A DNA stretch of 64,000 nt from Prado023 sp963777855 (GCA_963777855.1 CAVZRW010000013.1:186001-250000), one strand, 5' to 3'; positions 38,684 through 48,670 are shown, counted from the first letter of the stretch. The notes: generated by a model from the sequence alone, not told the origin. Translations and numbers: made by a program.

Positions 38684-40690
38684 ATGCAGCGATCGATCCC
38701 GCGTCGCCTGGCTGACGAGACGGCATCGCGATGATGATGGTCATCGGATTGATGCTCGCCGGCCGTGATCGTGGCCTCGGCGATGGCCTACGCGCGTCCA
38801 TGCAGCCCGCAGACCCACGACGGCCAGGCGCGCGTGGAGCGCCTCGGCGGCCGCTCAGGCGGGGATCGACCACTACCTGGGCCACCTGAACCAGGACCGC
38901 AACTACTTCGAGACCACCGACTGCGACAACCCCGCCCTGCAAGGGGCCGAACCCGACCCGGCGTGGCTGACCAACAAGTGCGGATGGACGAGCGCGACCC
39001 CGGTGGGCTGGGTCCCGTGCAGCACCGGGTGACCCCAACAACGGGGAGTTCCACTACGACGTCGACACCGCGACATGGACCAGTTCACCATCTGGCTGGC
39101 CTCGACCGGTCGCGCCGGCGGACGTCGCGCCGCACCCTGCAGGCCAAGATCAGCATCGCCGGCTCGCAGCGCTACCTGTACGTCACCGACTTCGAGGATG
39201 CCGACCCCGAGAACCAGGTCGCCTACACCAGCGGCACCGGGCACGACGACTGCGGCGACGCAGGCATCACCCTGGCGAAGTACTGGTGGAGCCCGTCACC
39301 GAACGAGCGCGCAAGGACAGCTCCCCGACTGCCAGGAGATCCAGTTCATCACCGCGGACATCCTCGATGGCCCCGTCCACTTCAACGACATGCCGCTGAT
39401 CAACGGCAACACCCAGTTCCGGCAGGGCTTCACGACCTACCGGTCGACTGCCCCAAGACCGCCGACGACCAGCGCCTCCGCGGCCAAGACAGGCTGCTTC
39501 CGCGGCAGCGGGCACCCCGTCGCTGAGCACGCAAGGGCGCACGGTGGGCCAACGTCGAACCCGCTGCCCGACACCACCGGCGACCTGGTCAACAAGCCCG
39601 GTTGCCAGTACACCGGGGACACCCGGATCCGGTTCAACTCCAACGGCACGATGGACGTCTGGAACACGATGTCGGCGGGCACCACGATCGGCTTCGTCGG
39701 GCAACCCCGCGGTGATCGACACCAGCCCCGAACTGCGGGATGCGCCGCGCACTTCACGCCCGCCACCGGCCAGAAGTATCCGGCGGCCAAGCAGACGGTC
39801 CCGGTCCCCGACGGCCTGGTCATCTACGTGAAGAGCTCGACCGTCGAGCGCCACCTGCGTCCCAGGCCAGGTCGTCAACGGCACCACGTCGGGCAGTGCG
39901 ACCAAGGACGTGATCCCGCACGGGTTCGGACCAGCGAACGCCGGCGTGACCGACGTCGCCTACTGCACCCGACGTGGCGCAGGACCAAGTCCTCGAGTGC
40001 GCTGGCCGGCCACCCACCGTGCAGTCGAGACCTACCCACCCAAGAACGACTGCGGTCTGGGCAATGTGTACGTCGAGGGAACGGTCAACGGGCCGGGTGA
40101 CGATCGCGGCCGGAGAACAACGTGCTACGTGACCGGGAACCTCGCTCGACGGCACGGCGCCGGTGACGCGCCGACGCGCGAGAACTCGCAACATCGTCGG
40201 GTCTGGTCGCGCAGAACTCCGTGGTCGTCTACCACCCGGTCGCCGTCACCGGGTCGGAGCGTCACGAAGAGCGGGAGCCAGACCTGCCAGTCGACCCCTA
40301 CCGGCATCATCAGCAACAGCAGCGGATCGAACGGGAGCCACTGCCAGTGGACACGCCGAACAGCTAGGACCAACCTGCTACGTATCCCGACGTCCACCAC
40401 CTCGACGGTAGTGCGCCGCTGGGTCTACGCGAGCATCCAGACCCTGGCCCACTCCTTCTGGGTCGCGACCTACAACCAGGGCGACCCCCACCGGCTACCT
40501 GAGTGTGCCGCGGATCCATCGCGCAACGTTGGCGTGGCATCGTCGGCACGGGCTCCATCAGCACCGGCTACATCAAGGACTACAAGTACGACCAGCGGCT
40601 ACAGACCACGTCACCGCCGTACTTCCCGCCTGGGCCAACGGGAGTGGGCAGCGGAGACGACCGGCGAAGTTGCCACCGAAACTCGAGTGA
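38684..40690 (+). CDS. PilX-like pilus protein with GPVHxND motif (many frameshifts)
   Basis: Beginning MQRSIPRRLADE followed, after a base loss, by IAMMMVIGLMLA and VIVASAMAYA, this has the N-terminus of PilX-like proteins (hydrophobic helix after an acidic residue, without a standard prepilin Gly-Phe site). Later pieces read AAQAGIDHYLGHLNQDRNYF, AKISIAGSQRYLYVTDFEDA, EIQFITADILDGPVHFNDMP and CQYTGDTRIRFNSNGTMDVW. The end is RGSIAQRWRGIVGTG and YIKDYKYDQRLQTTSPPYFP; the GPVHxND and SPPYF elements recur in actinobacterial and clostridial pilus proteins of this position. About 670 residues if repaired. Frame changes come roughly every 60-100 bases, so the exact protein cannot be given. Start and stop are inferred. 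Confidence 0.6.
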
Positions 40691-40738
40691 TCCACAGGTG
40701 TCCCCGAGGCACGCCTGGCTTCTGGCAGGCTGACGAAC

Positions 40739-41520
40739 ATGGTGTGGCTCGTTGTGGTGTGCGGCGTGTTCGGGCTGGTCATCGGGTCGTTCCTGAACGT
40801 GGTCATCTGGCGCGTGCCACGGGGTGAGTCCATCGTCGAGTCCTCCGTCGGCCTGCCCGAAGTGCGGACACGAGATCCGCCCGTACGACAACGTCCCGGT
40901 GATCTGTCCTGGCTGGTGCTGCGCGGCAAGTGCCGCGACTGCGGCAACCCGATCTCGGCCCGATACCCCCTGGTGGAGTTCGGCACCGGCGTGCTGTTCG
41001 GCGCCATGGCGTGGCGCTTCGGGTTCGCGCTGGGAGCTGCCGGCCTACCTGTACTTCGCCGCGCTCGCCGTCGTCCTGGCCCTGATCGACCTGGATGTGA
41101 AGCGCCTGCCGAATGTGATCACGCTGCCGTCCTACGGGGTCGCCGGTCCTGCTGCTGCTGCCTGGCGGTGTTCGAGGGTCAATGGGAGGCCTACCTGTAC
41201 GCCTGGGTGGGCGCGCTCATCCTGTTCGGGCTCTACTTTCTGTTGGCGTTCATCTATCCGGCCGGGATGGGCTTCGGCGACGTCAAGCTCGCCGGCGTCA
41301 TCGGCCTGTACCTGGGCTGGCTCGGCTGGGGGGTCTGGCCATCGGGGCCTTCCTCGGGTTCTTCCTCGGGGCCGTGGTCGGCGTCGGGCTGATGCTGTTC
41401 GGGCGGGCGGGCCGCAAGACCGCGCTGCCGTTCGGGCCGTTCATGATCGCCGGAGCGTTCACGGCGATCCTGGTGGGCGCGCCGATCGTGTCCTGGTACG
41501 CCGGATTCCTGTCGGCCTGA
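40739..41520 (+). CDS. pilD: Prepilin peptidase PilD (five or more frameshifts)
   Basis: PilD cleaves and N-methylates prepilins. Joined segments give a full-length enzyme: VFGLVIGSFLNVVIWRVPRG, the cytoplasmic zinc cluster CPKCGHEIRPYDNVPV and RGKCRDCGNPISARYPLVE, then LPAYLYFAALAVVLALIDLD (first catalytic Asp in LIDLDVKRLPN), YPAGMGFGDVKLAGVIGLYL (catalytic GxGD) and LPFGPFMIAGAFTAILVGAP. Breaks are inferred near 40843, 40904, 41033, 41148-41162 and 41332. The ATG follows the PilX-like gene by 48 bases. Substrates should be the PilA, PilV-like and PilW-like products encoded upstream. Confidence 0.88.
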
Positions 41521-41588
41521 ACCGGCCTTCAAGTGCCGCCCCAGCGCGGCCGATTCCTCCTCTAGCACCTTGTGAAGGAGGGTTTACC

Positions 41589-42650
41589 GTGGGACGTCGA
41601 ACATCGATCGGCCTGGACATCGGCACGTCCTGCGTGCGCGCTGCCGAGGTATCGCTGCGGGGGGCAACGCCCAAGCTCGTCCGGTTCGGCCGATCGCCCT
41701 GCCCGACGGTGCGGTGCGCGAGGGCGAGGTCCGCGACCAGGTCGCCGTCACCGAGGCGATCGTCGAGCTGTGGAGGTCGGTGAAGTTCTCCCACCGCAAG
41801 GTGATCCTCGGGGTGGCCAACCCCCAGGTCGTCATCCGGCCGGTGGAGGTGCCCTACTACGGGTCGCACAGCGAGCTGCGCAAGGCGCTGCCGCTGATCG
41901 TCGGCGACCAGGTGCCGATCGACACCTCGACGGCGGTCATGGACTTCGCACCCCTGGAGGAGATCCGCGCCAGCGATGGCACGCGGTCCCTGGGCGGGCT
42001 GGTTGTCGCGGCCGTCGACGAGATGGTGGCCCGCACCTAGACGCCGGCGATGGCCGCGGGGCTCACGCCCTTGGCGGTGGACCTGAGCTCCTTCGCGGTC
42101 CTGCGCTTCGGCCGCCTCCGCGCCGGGTCTCGGGCTCGAGGCGCGCCCGGAGGCCGTGGTCGACATCGGCGCCGACCTGACCAACATCGTCGTCCACGAG
42201 AACGGCATGCCCCGCTTCGTGCGCATCCTTCTGCACGGCGGCCGGACGATCACGACGGCACTGATCTCCGAGCTCGGCATCAGCCTCGCCGAGGCCGAGC
42301 AGGTCAAGCGGGAGATGTCGCTGTCGGACCCCAGTGGGGGTGACCGGCTCGCCCATCGGGTTGCCGCGCGGGTGTGCGGCGACCTGGTCGACGAGATCCG
42401 CGGGTCGCTGGACTACTTCGCCGCATCCTCGACCCATGGGTCGGTCTCCCGGGTGGTGCTCAGCGGGGGGACCTCCGGGATGGAGGGCCTGGCCGAGCTG
42501 CTGTCCGAGCGGCTGCGCATCCCCGTCGAGTACGGCTCGGCCTTCGGCTCGGTGGCGGTGGGTCGCTCCGGGCTCTCGCCGGCCCAGATCCGCTTCGTGA
42601 CCCGCACGGCCGTGGTGCCGGTCGGGCTCGCCCTGGGAGGTGCGGCATGA
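41589..42650 (+). CDS. pilM: Type IV pilus assembly protein PilM (frameshifted)
   Basis: PilM is the actin-like cytoplasmic protein that binds the PilN N-terminus. A GTG with GAAGGAGG upstream (about 41574-41581) starts RRTSIGLDIGTSCVRAAEVS, the phosphate-1 loop. Then come VAVTEAIVELWRSVKFSHRK, VILGVANPQVVIRPVEVPYY, VVDIGADLTNIVVHENGMPR and SGGTSGMEGLAELLSERLRI. Breaks are inferred near 41689 (missing base), 42039/42048 (a compensating loss and gain that creates a false TAG), and 42118 (extra base). The final 530 bases are clean. The stop overlaps pilN (ATGA). Confidence 0.88.
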
Positions 42651-43387
42651 CCAACCCATCGGACGGCACACCCGGGGCGGTGATCGACCAGGCCCCCCCG
42701 GTCGACCAGTTGCCGATGGAGGGCGCGATCCCCGTGGTCGCCCGGGTCAACCTGATCCCGGCCATCTACGCCCGCCGGGTCGCGGTGCGCACCGCGAAGC
42801 TGGCCGCCGTCGCGGCCGTCATGGGAGCCTTGCTCGTGGTGGCGCTGCTGTGGTTGGTCACCTGGCAGAAGGCGACCAGCGCCCAGGAGGACAGCTGCGA
42901 TGCCGCCACCTTCGAGCGCACCATGCTGCAGACGGAGTCCGCGCGGTACTCGGAGGTGCCCGTAGGTGTTCGCCGGGTGGCCCTGGCCCAGGACCAGCTG
43001 CAGCTCGCCATGGGCAACGAGGTGCGGTGGTCGTTCCTCCTCAACGACCTCGCGCTGACGATGCCCTCAGGGGTGGGCTTGGACACCCTCGATGTCTCGG
43101 TGACGACCCGGTGCAGCCCGCCGACCCCCCCGGGGGACCACGGGGGGCCGCCGACCAAGCGGCGCACCCGTCAGGGACGTGTCCGCCTCGGCGCAGGCCT
43201 TCATACAACTCGGTCGCCAACTGGCTGGACTCGCTGGCCAAGCTCGACACCCGTCGAGGACCCGTCGTGGTCGCGAGCCTCGCGCCTCGACGAAGGAGGA
43301 GCAGACCACGGTGGTCAACTTCTGCTCCACGGCCGACATCACCACCGAGGCCCTGTCCGGCGCTACTCCAAGGAGGAGCCGCCGTGA
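42647..43387 (+). CDS. pilN: Type IV pilus assembly protein PilN (frameshifted)
   Basis: About 245 residues if repaired. The N-terminal VVARVNLIPAIYARRVAVRT contains the conserved PilN motif (VNLLP-like) that docks on PilM, followed by one membrane helix (about 55-80). A periplasmic domain follows with VGVRRVALAQDQLQLAMGNE and PSGVGLDTLDVSV. From about 43110 the frame changes several times, giving YNSVANWLDSLAKLDT, STKEEQTTVVNFCSTADITT and the end RYSKEEPP. The start overlaps pilM and the stop overlaps pilO, so M, N and O are coupled, as in other type IV pilus alignment complexes. Confidence 0.85.
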   Translation: MTNPSDGTPGAVIDQAPPVDQLPMEGAIPVVARVNLIPAIYARRVAVRTAKLAAVAAVMGALLVVALLWLVTWQKATSAQEDSCDAATFERTMLQTESARYSEVPVGVRRVALAQDQLQLAMGNEVRWSFLLNDLALTMPSGVGLDTLDVSVTTRCSPPTPPGDHGGPPTKRRTRQGRVRLGAGLHTTRSPTGWTRWPSSTPVEDPSWSRASRLDEGGADHGGQLLLHGRHHHRGPVRRYSKEEPP

Positions 43388-44103
43388 GCACCCGTACCTG
43401 GCGGATCGTGACCGCGGTGGTGCGTCGCCCTGCTGCTGGTGGTCAGCTGGTTGCTGCTGATCGCCCCGCAGCGGGCGACGCCGCCGCGCTGGAGACCGAG
43501 ACGGTCAGCCAGCAGGACGCCAGCGCCCAGCTGCGTCGCGGATCTCGCTGCTCAAGAAGCAGAGCGAGGAGCTCCCTGCTCAGGAGGCCAAGCTTGCCGC
43601 GATCGGCCAGCGCATGCCGGCCACCCCGGCGCTGCCGCGCCTGATCCGCAACCTGACCACGGTGGCGGGGAAGGCCAACGTGATCGTCGCCTCCGTGACG
43701 CCGGGTCGTCCCGCTCCGGTCGAGCAGGAGGCTCCGCTGCCCCACCGGCGCTGCCGGCGAGTCCGAGGGGGGCCAGACCTCGGAGTCCTCGGAGACCGCT
43801 ACCTCCTCGGAGGAGGCGCCGGCCGCGGGAGCTGCTCCGGTCGCGCCGGCCAAGGCCACCGTCGAGTCCATCGCTCTGGACATCACCGCCTGTGGGACGT
43901 TCGCCCAGCTGCGCAACTACCTGCGCGAGCTGGAGGGCATGAAGCGCGTGGTCACGGTCTCCGCCCTGACCATGACGCGCGGTCATGCGCCGAGGACGCC
44001 CGAGGACGACCTGACGGCCGTGATCACGGCCTACGTGTTCATGCTGCCCGACGCGACGCCGCCGACCACGCGCGAGCGACCACCAACGGCACGCGAAGGG
44101 TGA
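43384..44103 (+). CDS. pilO: Type IV pilus assembly protein PilO (frameshifted)
   Basis: A GTG overlapping the pilN stop begins VSTRTWRIVTAVV, a short cytoplasmic tail leading into the membrane helix LLLVVSWLLLIAPQRAT. A coiled-coil region follows (ETETVSQQDASAQLR, ISLLKKQSEELPAQEAKLAA), then IGQRMPATPALPRLIRNLTT and GKANVIVASVTPGRPAPVEQ. An acidic/Ser linker precedes the ferredoxin-like domain (ESIALDITACGTFAQLRNYL, ELEGMKRVVTVSALTMTR). At least five frame changes are needed. PilO pairs with PilN in the periplasm. Confidence rests on gene order and the helix/coiled-coil/domain pattern. Confidence 0.78.
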
Positions 44104-44108
44104 GTCCG

Positions 44109-44759
44109 ATGAGTGAGCAGATCCTCGAGCGCAGCGCGCCGGCGACCGACTCGGCACCGGAGCGCTCCCGTGGGGGCGGGCGTGCCAGTTCCTCATGGTG
44201 GCGGTGGCCATCATCGGCGGGCTGGTGATCGGCGGGGGCGCTTCTGTTCCTGCTGCAGCCCGGGTGGTCGTCTCGGACGCCGATCGGGCGCCGCGGGCGA
44301 GGCTCCGCGTCGAGGGGCCGCGGTCGGGCGGCGCGACCGACGGGTCGGCCGCGAAGGGACCCAAGGACGCCGAGGCCGGGAAGCCGGCCCGGCAGGCCTC
44401 GCTGGCGCAGGTCACCAGCCGCGACCCGTTCGCCCCGCTCGTCCCCAAGGCCGACGAGTCCGCCCCCCCGGCGCCGGCGCCGGCGCCCGCCGCCCGAGGA
44501 TCCCGCCGCCCGAGTCCGATGCCCGGACCCCAGGCCGCGACCCCGGCCACCGGCGCACACCATCTCCGCGCTGAACGTCTCCCCACTCGGAGACTCGGTG
44601 ACCCTCAAGCTCGACGGCAAGAAGTACACCGTGGGCGAGGGCGAGGCGTTCGCCCAGTCCTACCGGCTCTACGACATCTTCAACGACGACTGCGCGGGCT
44701 TCCTGTACGGCGACCAGAACGCGGTCGTCTGCCGAGGGGACTCAGTAGCCATCGGCTGA
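44109..44759 (+). CDS. PilP-like periplasmic pilus protein (frameshifted)
   Basis: Starting MSEQILERSAPATDSAPERS, it has a membrane helix (FLMVAVAIIGGLVIGGGA), a long disordered Lys/Ala/Pro-rich stretch containing QVTSRDPFAPLVPKADE, and a compact C-terminal beta domain (SALNVSPLGDSVTLKLDGKK, YTVGEGEAFAQSYRLYDIFN). DPF-x-P linkers before a small beta domain are typical of PilP/GspC-type proteins that link the inner-membrane complex to outer parts. Several one-base shifts are needed. No outer-membrane secretin gene is present, as expected in a Gram-positive, so the partner is unknown. Confidence 0.6.
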
Positions 44760-44801
44760 CCTCACGCCCCACCCCCACTCCCCCCCGCCCCCACCCTCCC
44801 G

Positions 44802-44876
44802 GGCGCAGATCCTCCGCGAAGGGCAGGTCCTCCGCGTCGCCGCGGAGGGTCCTGCCCTTTCGGCAGGGTCTGCGCC
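44802..44876. terminator. Large nested inverted repeat ending the pilus locus
   Basis: An outer stem (GGCGCAGATCC at 44802-44812 with GGGTCTGCGCC at 44866-44876) encloses an inner stem made of GGGCAGG plus CCTCCGCG (44821-44836) with CGCGGAGG plus CCTGCCC (44841-44857). It lies between the last pil gene and aroC and is the best candidate for the locus terminator. Confidence 0.6.
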
Positions 44877-44917
44877 GGCGGGAGGGGCGCCGGGCGGGGT
44901 CATGACAGAATCGGCCA

Positions 44918-46103
44918 ATGCTTCGATGGTTGACCGCCGGGGAGTCCCATGGCCCGGCCCTGGTGGGCGTGCTCGAGGGCATGCCCGCCGACGTGTCCGT
45001 GACCACTGCCGACATCGGTTCGAGCTGGCGCGCCGGCGCCTCGGGGATCGGTCGCGGCGCCCGGATGAAGTTCGAGCAGGACGAGGTCCGCGTCATCGGC
45101 GGCGTGCGCCACGGCCGCACCCTCGGCGGGCCGGTCGCCATCGAGGTCGGCAACACCGAGTGGCCGAAGTGGATCGAGGTCATGTCCGCTGATCCCGTCG
45201 ACGCCGACGTCCTGGCCGCGCAGGCGCGCAACGCGCCGCTGACCCGGCCGCGGCCCGGTCATGCCGACCTCGCGGGCATGCAGAAGTACGGCTTCGCTGA
45301 GGCACGGCCCGATCCTCGAGCGCGCATCCGCGCGGGAGACCGCGGCCCGCGTGGCCCTGGGGGCGGTGGCCAAGGCGTTCCTGCGTGATGTGCTCGGCGC
45401 CTCGGTGATCAGCCACGTGGTCGAGCTGGGCACGGTCGCCGTGCCCGCGGACACGCCGCTGCCGTGCCCCGACGATCTCGCGGCGGTCGACGCCGACCCT
45501 GCGCGGTGCTTCGACGTGGAGACCGCGGCCCGGATGGCCGAGGAGGTCGAGGCCGCCAAGCGCGACGGCGACACGCTCGGCGGGGTGGTGGAGGTGCTCG
45601 TCGACCGCCTGCCCCCCGGCCTGGGCTCGCATGTGCACTGGGACCGCCGCCTCGACGCGCGCCTGGCCGGGGCACTCATGGGCATCCAGGCCATCAAGGG
45701 GGTGGAGGTCGGCGACGGCTTCGCGCTGGCCCGCTCGCGGGGCTCGGTGGCCCACGACGAGATCATGGCCGTACGGCCCGGGCGGGTCAGGCGGGCCTCG
45801 GGTCGATCCGGGGGCACCGAGGGCGGCATGAGCACCGGTGAGCTGCTGCGCGTGCGCGCGGCGATGAAGCCCATCGCGACGGTGCCCCGCGCGCTGCGCA
45901 CCGTGGACGTGGCCACCGGAGAGCAGGCGCGGGCCAACAACCAGCGCTCCGATGTCTGCGCGGTGCCCGCGGCCGGTGTCGTCGCCGAGGCCATGGTGGC
46001 GCTGGTGGTCGCCGACGCGGTGCTCGAGAAGTTTGGGGGGGACTCGGTGACCGAGACCCGCCGCAACGTCGAGGCGTACCTGGCGGGGTTGGCGATCCGA
46101 TGA
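44918..46103 (+). CDS. aroC: Chorismate synthase (one frameshift)
   Basis: AroC converts EPSP to chorismate, the last step of the shikimate pathway, with reduced FMN. The first frame gives LRWLTAGESHGPALVGVLEG and LTRPRPGHADLAGMQKYGF. Near 45308-45311 one extra base must be skipped to continue RPILERASARETAARVALGA, then GGTEGGMSTGELLRVRAAMK, RSDVCAVPAAGVVAEAMVAL and LEKFGGDSVTE, all family signatures. About 394 residues. CAGAAT six bases before the ATG resembles a weak leaderless -10. The stop overlaps aroK (ATGA). Confidence 0.93.
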
Positions 46104-46981
46104 GCCGACCGGAGGCGCTCGGGGCGGCCGGGGGAACCGAGTCGGTCGACCGGGCCCCGGCGGCCTCGGGCGAGGCGGCCGCCCTGTCTGACGCAACAGG
46201 CCCGACGGCCCTTGACGCCTCGGGCGAGTCGACGGAGACGATGGACGCGACAGGCCCGGGCCCGGCGTCACCGAGCTCCACGGACTCGACGGCCCCCGGC
46301 CACGCAGCCCGACCCTCAGGCGTCGGACCGGTGGCCGTGCTGGTCGGGGTGCCCGGTGCGGGCAAGACCACGGTGGGTCGGGCGTTGGCCGAGGCGCTCG
46401 GGGTCGGCTTCCGCGACACCGACGCCGACGTCGAGCAGAGCACGGGCCGGGCGATCGCCGACATCTTCGTGGAGTCCGGCGAGCCCGCGTTCCGGCGGCT
46501 CGAGGCGGGGGCCGTGGCCACGGCCCTGATCGAGCACGACGGCGTGCTCGCCCTGGGTGGGGGAGCGGTCATGGACCCGGCGACCCGTGCCCGGCTCGAG
46601 GGGGCGCCGGTGGTGTGGCTGCGGGTCGGCCTGGCGGCGGCCTCGCAGCGGGCAGGCCTGTCCGTGCCCCGCCCGGTGCTGCTGGGCAACGTGCGCGCCC
46701 AGATGAAGGCCCTGATGGACAGCCGTGCGCCGCTCTACGCGTCGGTGGCCGTGCTCACGGTCGACACCGACGCGCAGACGGTGGCCGAGTCGGTGGCGGC
46801 TGTTGTCGCCGGTCTGGGCCTGGCCAGCCCAGGAACTGCCTCGAGCGGGGACGCCGCCGCTGCGGCCCGGGCGGTCCCGGCGTCTCCTGGCACCCCGGCA
46901 GGTCCCCTTACCCCCGCACCAACCACTCCCACCGCACCCACCACACCGACCACCCCCACCGCACCCACCACGGAGCCCTGA
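46100..46981 (+). CDS. aroK: Shikimate kinase with low-complexity extensions
   Basis: AroK phosphorylates shikimate. The kinase core spans about residues 76-240: Walker A GVPGAGKTT at 83-91, FRDTDADVEQ (shikimate-binding Asp), ESGEPAFRRLEAGAV and ALGGGAVMD. The protein is 293 residues, whereas the family is normally about 170. The extra parts are a Ser/Thr/Gly/Ala-rich N-terminus (about 75 residues) and a C-terminus dominated by TPTAPTTPT repeats. The ATG overlap with aroC supports the long form, though an internal start near residue 74 is possible. aroB begins three bases after the stop. Confidence 0.9.
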   Translation: MSRPEALGAAGGTESVDRAPAASGEAAALSDATGPTALDASGESTETMDATGPGPASPSSTDSTAPGHAARPSGVGPVAVLVGVPGAGKTTVGRALAEALGVGFRDTDADVEQSTGRAIADIFVESGEPAFRRLEAGAVATALIEHDGVLALGGGAVMDPATRARLEGAPVVWLRVGLAAASQRAGLSVPRPVLLGNVRAQMKALMDSRAPLYASVAVLTVDTDAQTVAESVAAVVAGLGLASPGTASSGDAAAAARAVPASPGTPAGPLTPAPTTPTAPTTPTTPTAPTTEP

Positions 46982-46983
46982 CG

Positions 46984-48072
46984 ATGACCGACCCCACCCG
47001 GATCGCCGTCACCGCCGGCAGCCCCTACGAGGTGGTCGTCGGCACCAGCCTGCTCGCCGAGCTGCCCGCGCTGATCGGGCCGGACGCCCAACGCGTGGCG
47101 ATCATCCATCCGGCTGCGCTGCGGACCTCCGCGGAGGCAGTGCGGGAGGACCTGCTGGCCGCGGGCTACGCCGCGATCCTGCTCGAGATCCCCGACGCCG
47201 AGGACGCCAAGACCGCCCAGGTCGCGGCCTTCTGCTGGGGGGTGCTCGGCCAGGCCGGGTTCACCCGCTCGGACGTCGTCGTCAGCGTCGGTGGCGGAGC
47301 GACCACCGACCTCGCCGGGTTCGTCGCCGCCACCTGGCTGCGTGGGGTGCGCGTGGTGCACGTGCCCACCACGCTGCTCGCGATGGTCGATGCCGCCGTG
47401 GGGGGCAAGACCGGGATCAACACCGCCGAGGGCAAGAACCTCGTCGGAGCGATCCACGAGCCCGCCGGCGTGCTGTGCGACCTCAACACCCTGGCCACGC
47501 TGCCGCGCAACGACCTGGTCGCCGGCATGGCCGAGGTGGTCAAGGCCGGGTTCATCGCGGACACCGCGATCCTCGACCTGGTGCGCGCCGACCCCGTGGC
47601 GGCGGTCGACCCGGCCAGCCCGGTGCTGCGCGAGCTCGTCGAGCGCGCGATCCGGGTCAAGGCCGACGTGGTGGCCGGCGACCTGCACGAGACCACGCGC
47701 GCCCTCGGCGGTCGCGAGATCCTCAACTACGGCCACACCCTGGGCCACGCCATCGAGCGGGTCGAGCGATACCGCTGGCGGCACGGCGCCGCCGTGTCGG
47801 TCGGGATGATGTTCGCCGCCGAGCTGGCCCGCCTGGCTGGGCGGATCGGCGACGATGAGGTCGACCAGCACCGGGCCGTCCTCACCAGCCTCGGGCTGCC
47901 GGTCTCCTACTCCGGGGCCTGGCCGGGCCTGGCCGAGGCGATGATGGTCGACAAGAAGGCCCGCGGCAGCCGGCTGCGATTCGTCGTGCTGGACGCGATC
48001 GGCTCCCCGGTGTTCCTCGACGGCCCCGACCCGGCGCTGCTGCTGGCCGCCTACGGCCAGATCGCCGACTGA
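46984..48072 (+). CDS. aroB: 3-dehydroquinate synthase
   Basis: AroB makes 3-dehydroquinate from DAHP using NAD and a divalent metal. The 362-residue protein shows VVVSVGGGATTDLAGFVAAT (NAD site), VPTTLLAMVDAAVGGKTGIN, PRNDLVAGMAEVVKAGFIAD, and the metal-binding NYGHTLGHAIERVERYRWRH with AVSVGMMFAAELA. The ATG at 46984 lies three bases after aroK and gives the normal N-terminus; the open frame upstream is unrelated. It is the third gene of aroC-aroK-aroB. Confidence 0.96.
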   Translation: MTDPTRIAVTAGSPYEVVVGTSLLAELPALIGPDAQRVAIIHPAALRTSAEAVREDLLAAGYAAILLEIPDAEDAKTAQVAAFCWGVLGQAGFTRSDVVVSVGGGATTDLAGFVAATWLRGVRVVHVPTTLLAMVDAAVGGKTGINTAEGKNLVGAIHEPAGVLCDLNTLATLPRNDLVAGMAEVVKAGFIADTAILDLVRADPVAAVDPASPVLRELVERAIRVKADVVAGDLHETTRALGGREILNYGHTLGHAIERVERYRWRHGAAVSVGMMFAAELARLAGRIGDDEVDQHRAVLTSLGLPVSYSGAWPGLAEAMMVDKKARGSRLRFVVLDAIGSPVFLDGPDPALLLAAYGQIAD

Positions 48073-48106
48073 CCCGCGCGGGCACTCGGCCCCGTGCGCG
48101 GCTCGG

Positions 48107-48112
48107 TAGAGT
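48107..48112 (+). promoter_or_regulatory. -10 element, leaderless aroQ
   Basis: TAGAGT ends seven bases before the aroQ ATG, with no ribosome-binding site between. aroQ is therefore probably transcribed separately from aroB as a leaderless message. Confidence 0.55.
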
Positions 48113-48119
48113 CCCGCCC

Positions 48120-48566
48120 ATGTCCGACGGTGTGCAGCGTGACGTCCTGGTCCTCAACGGGCCCAACCTGGGGCGGCTGGGCTCCCGCGAGCCGGAGGTG
48201 TACGGCTCGGCGACCTTCGCCGACCTCGCGGCGCGCTGCGTGGAGCGCGGCGAGACCCTGGGCCTGCGCGTGCAGGTGCGCCAGACCGACTCCGAGTCCG
48301 AGCTGATCGGTTGGCTGCACGAGGCCGCCGACGCGCGGGTGCCGGTCGTCCTGAACCCAGCCGCATTCACCCACTACTCCTACGCACTGCGCGACGCGGC
48401 GGCCATGCGCACCGCACCCCTCGTGGAGGTGCACATCTCCAACCCGCACGCCCGCGAGGAGTTCCGGCACACGTCGGTGATCTCGGCGGTGGCCAGCGGC
48501 GTCATCGCCGGGTTCGGCATCGGCTCGTACCTGCTCGCCCTGGAGGCGATCGCGGCCACCCCCTAG
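48120..48566 (+). CDS. aroQ: Type II 3-dehydroquinate dehydratase
   Basis: This dodecameric enzyme dehydrates 3-dehydroquinate to 3-dehydroshikimate. The 148 residues contain LVLNGPNLGRLGSREPEVYG (catalytic Tyr28 in the lid), QTDSESELIGWLHEA, LNPAAFTHYSYALRDA and VEVHISNPHAREEFRH with the catalytic His. All conserved residues are present. It lies 47 bases after aroB with its own leaderless-type promoter. Confidence 0.96.
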   Translation: MSDGVQRDVLVLNGPNLGRLGSREPEVYGSATFADLAARCVERGETLGLRVQVRQTDSESELIGWLHEAADARVPVVLNPAAFTHYSYALRDAAAMRTAPLVEVHISNPHAREEFRHTSVISAVASGVIAGFGIGSYLLALEAIAATP

Positions 48567-48664
48567 CTCCACCCACCTCCCAGCGCGGCCCCGGCCCCAC
48601 GTCGGATCCCGCGCCCACCCCGCCGCCCGCCGTCGGCGATTCGGGGGAGTGTGGGCCGAGCCGG

Positions 48665-48670
48665 TACCCT
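48665..48670 (+). promoter_or_regulatory. -10 element upstream of efp
   Basis: TACCCT fits TANNNT and would give a leader of about 65 bases. GGGAGA lies just upstream of the efp ATG. Confidence 0.4.

Noticed and set aside
42039..42050. Real stop codon in the middle of pilM
   Set aside because: The TAG arises between conserved segments VAAVDEMVART and MAAGLTPLAVDLSS; one lost and one gained base nearby remove it and give LDAAMAAG.
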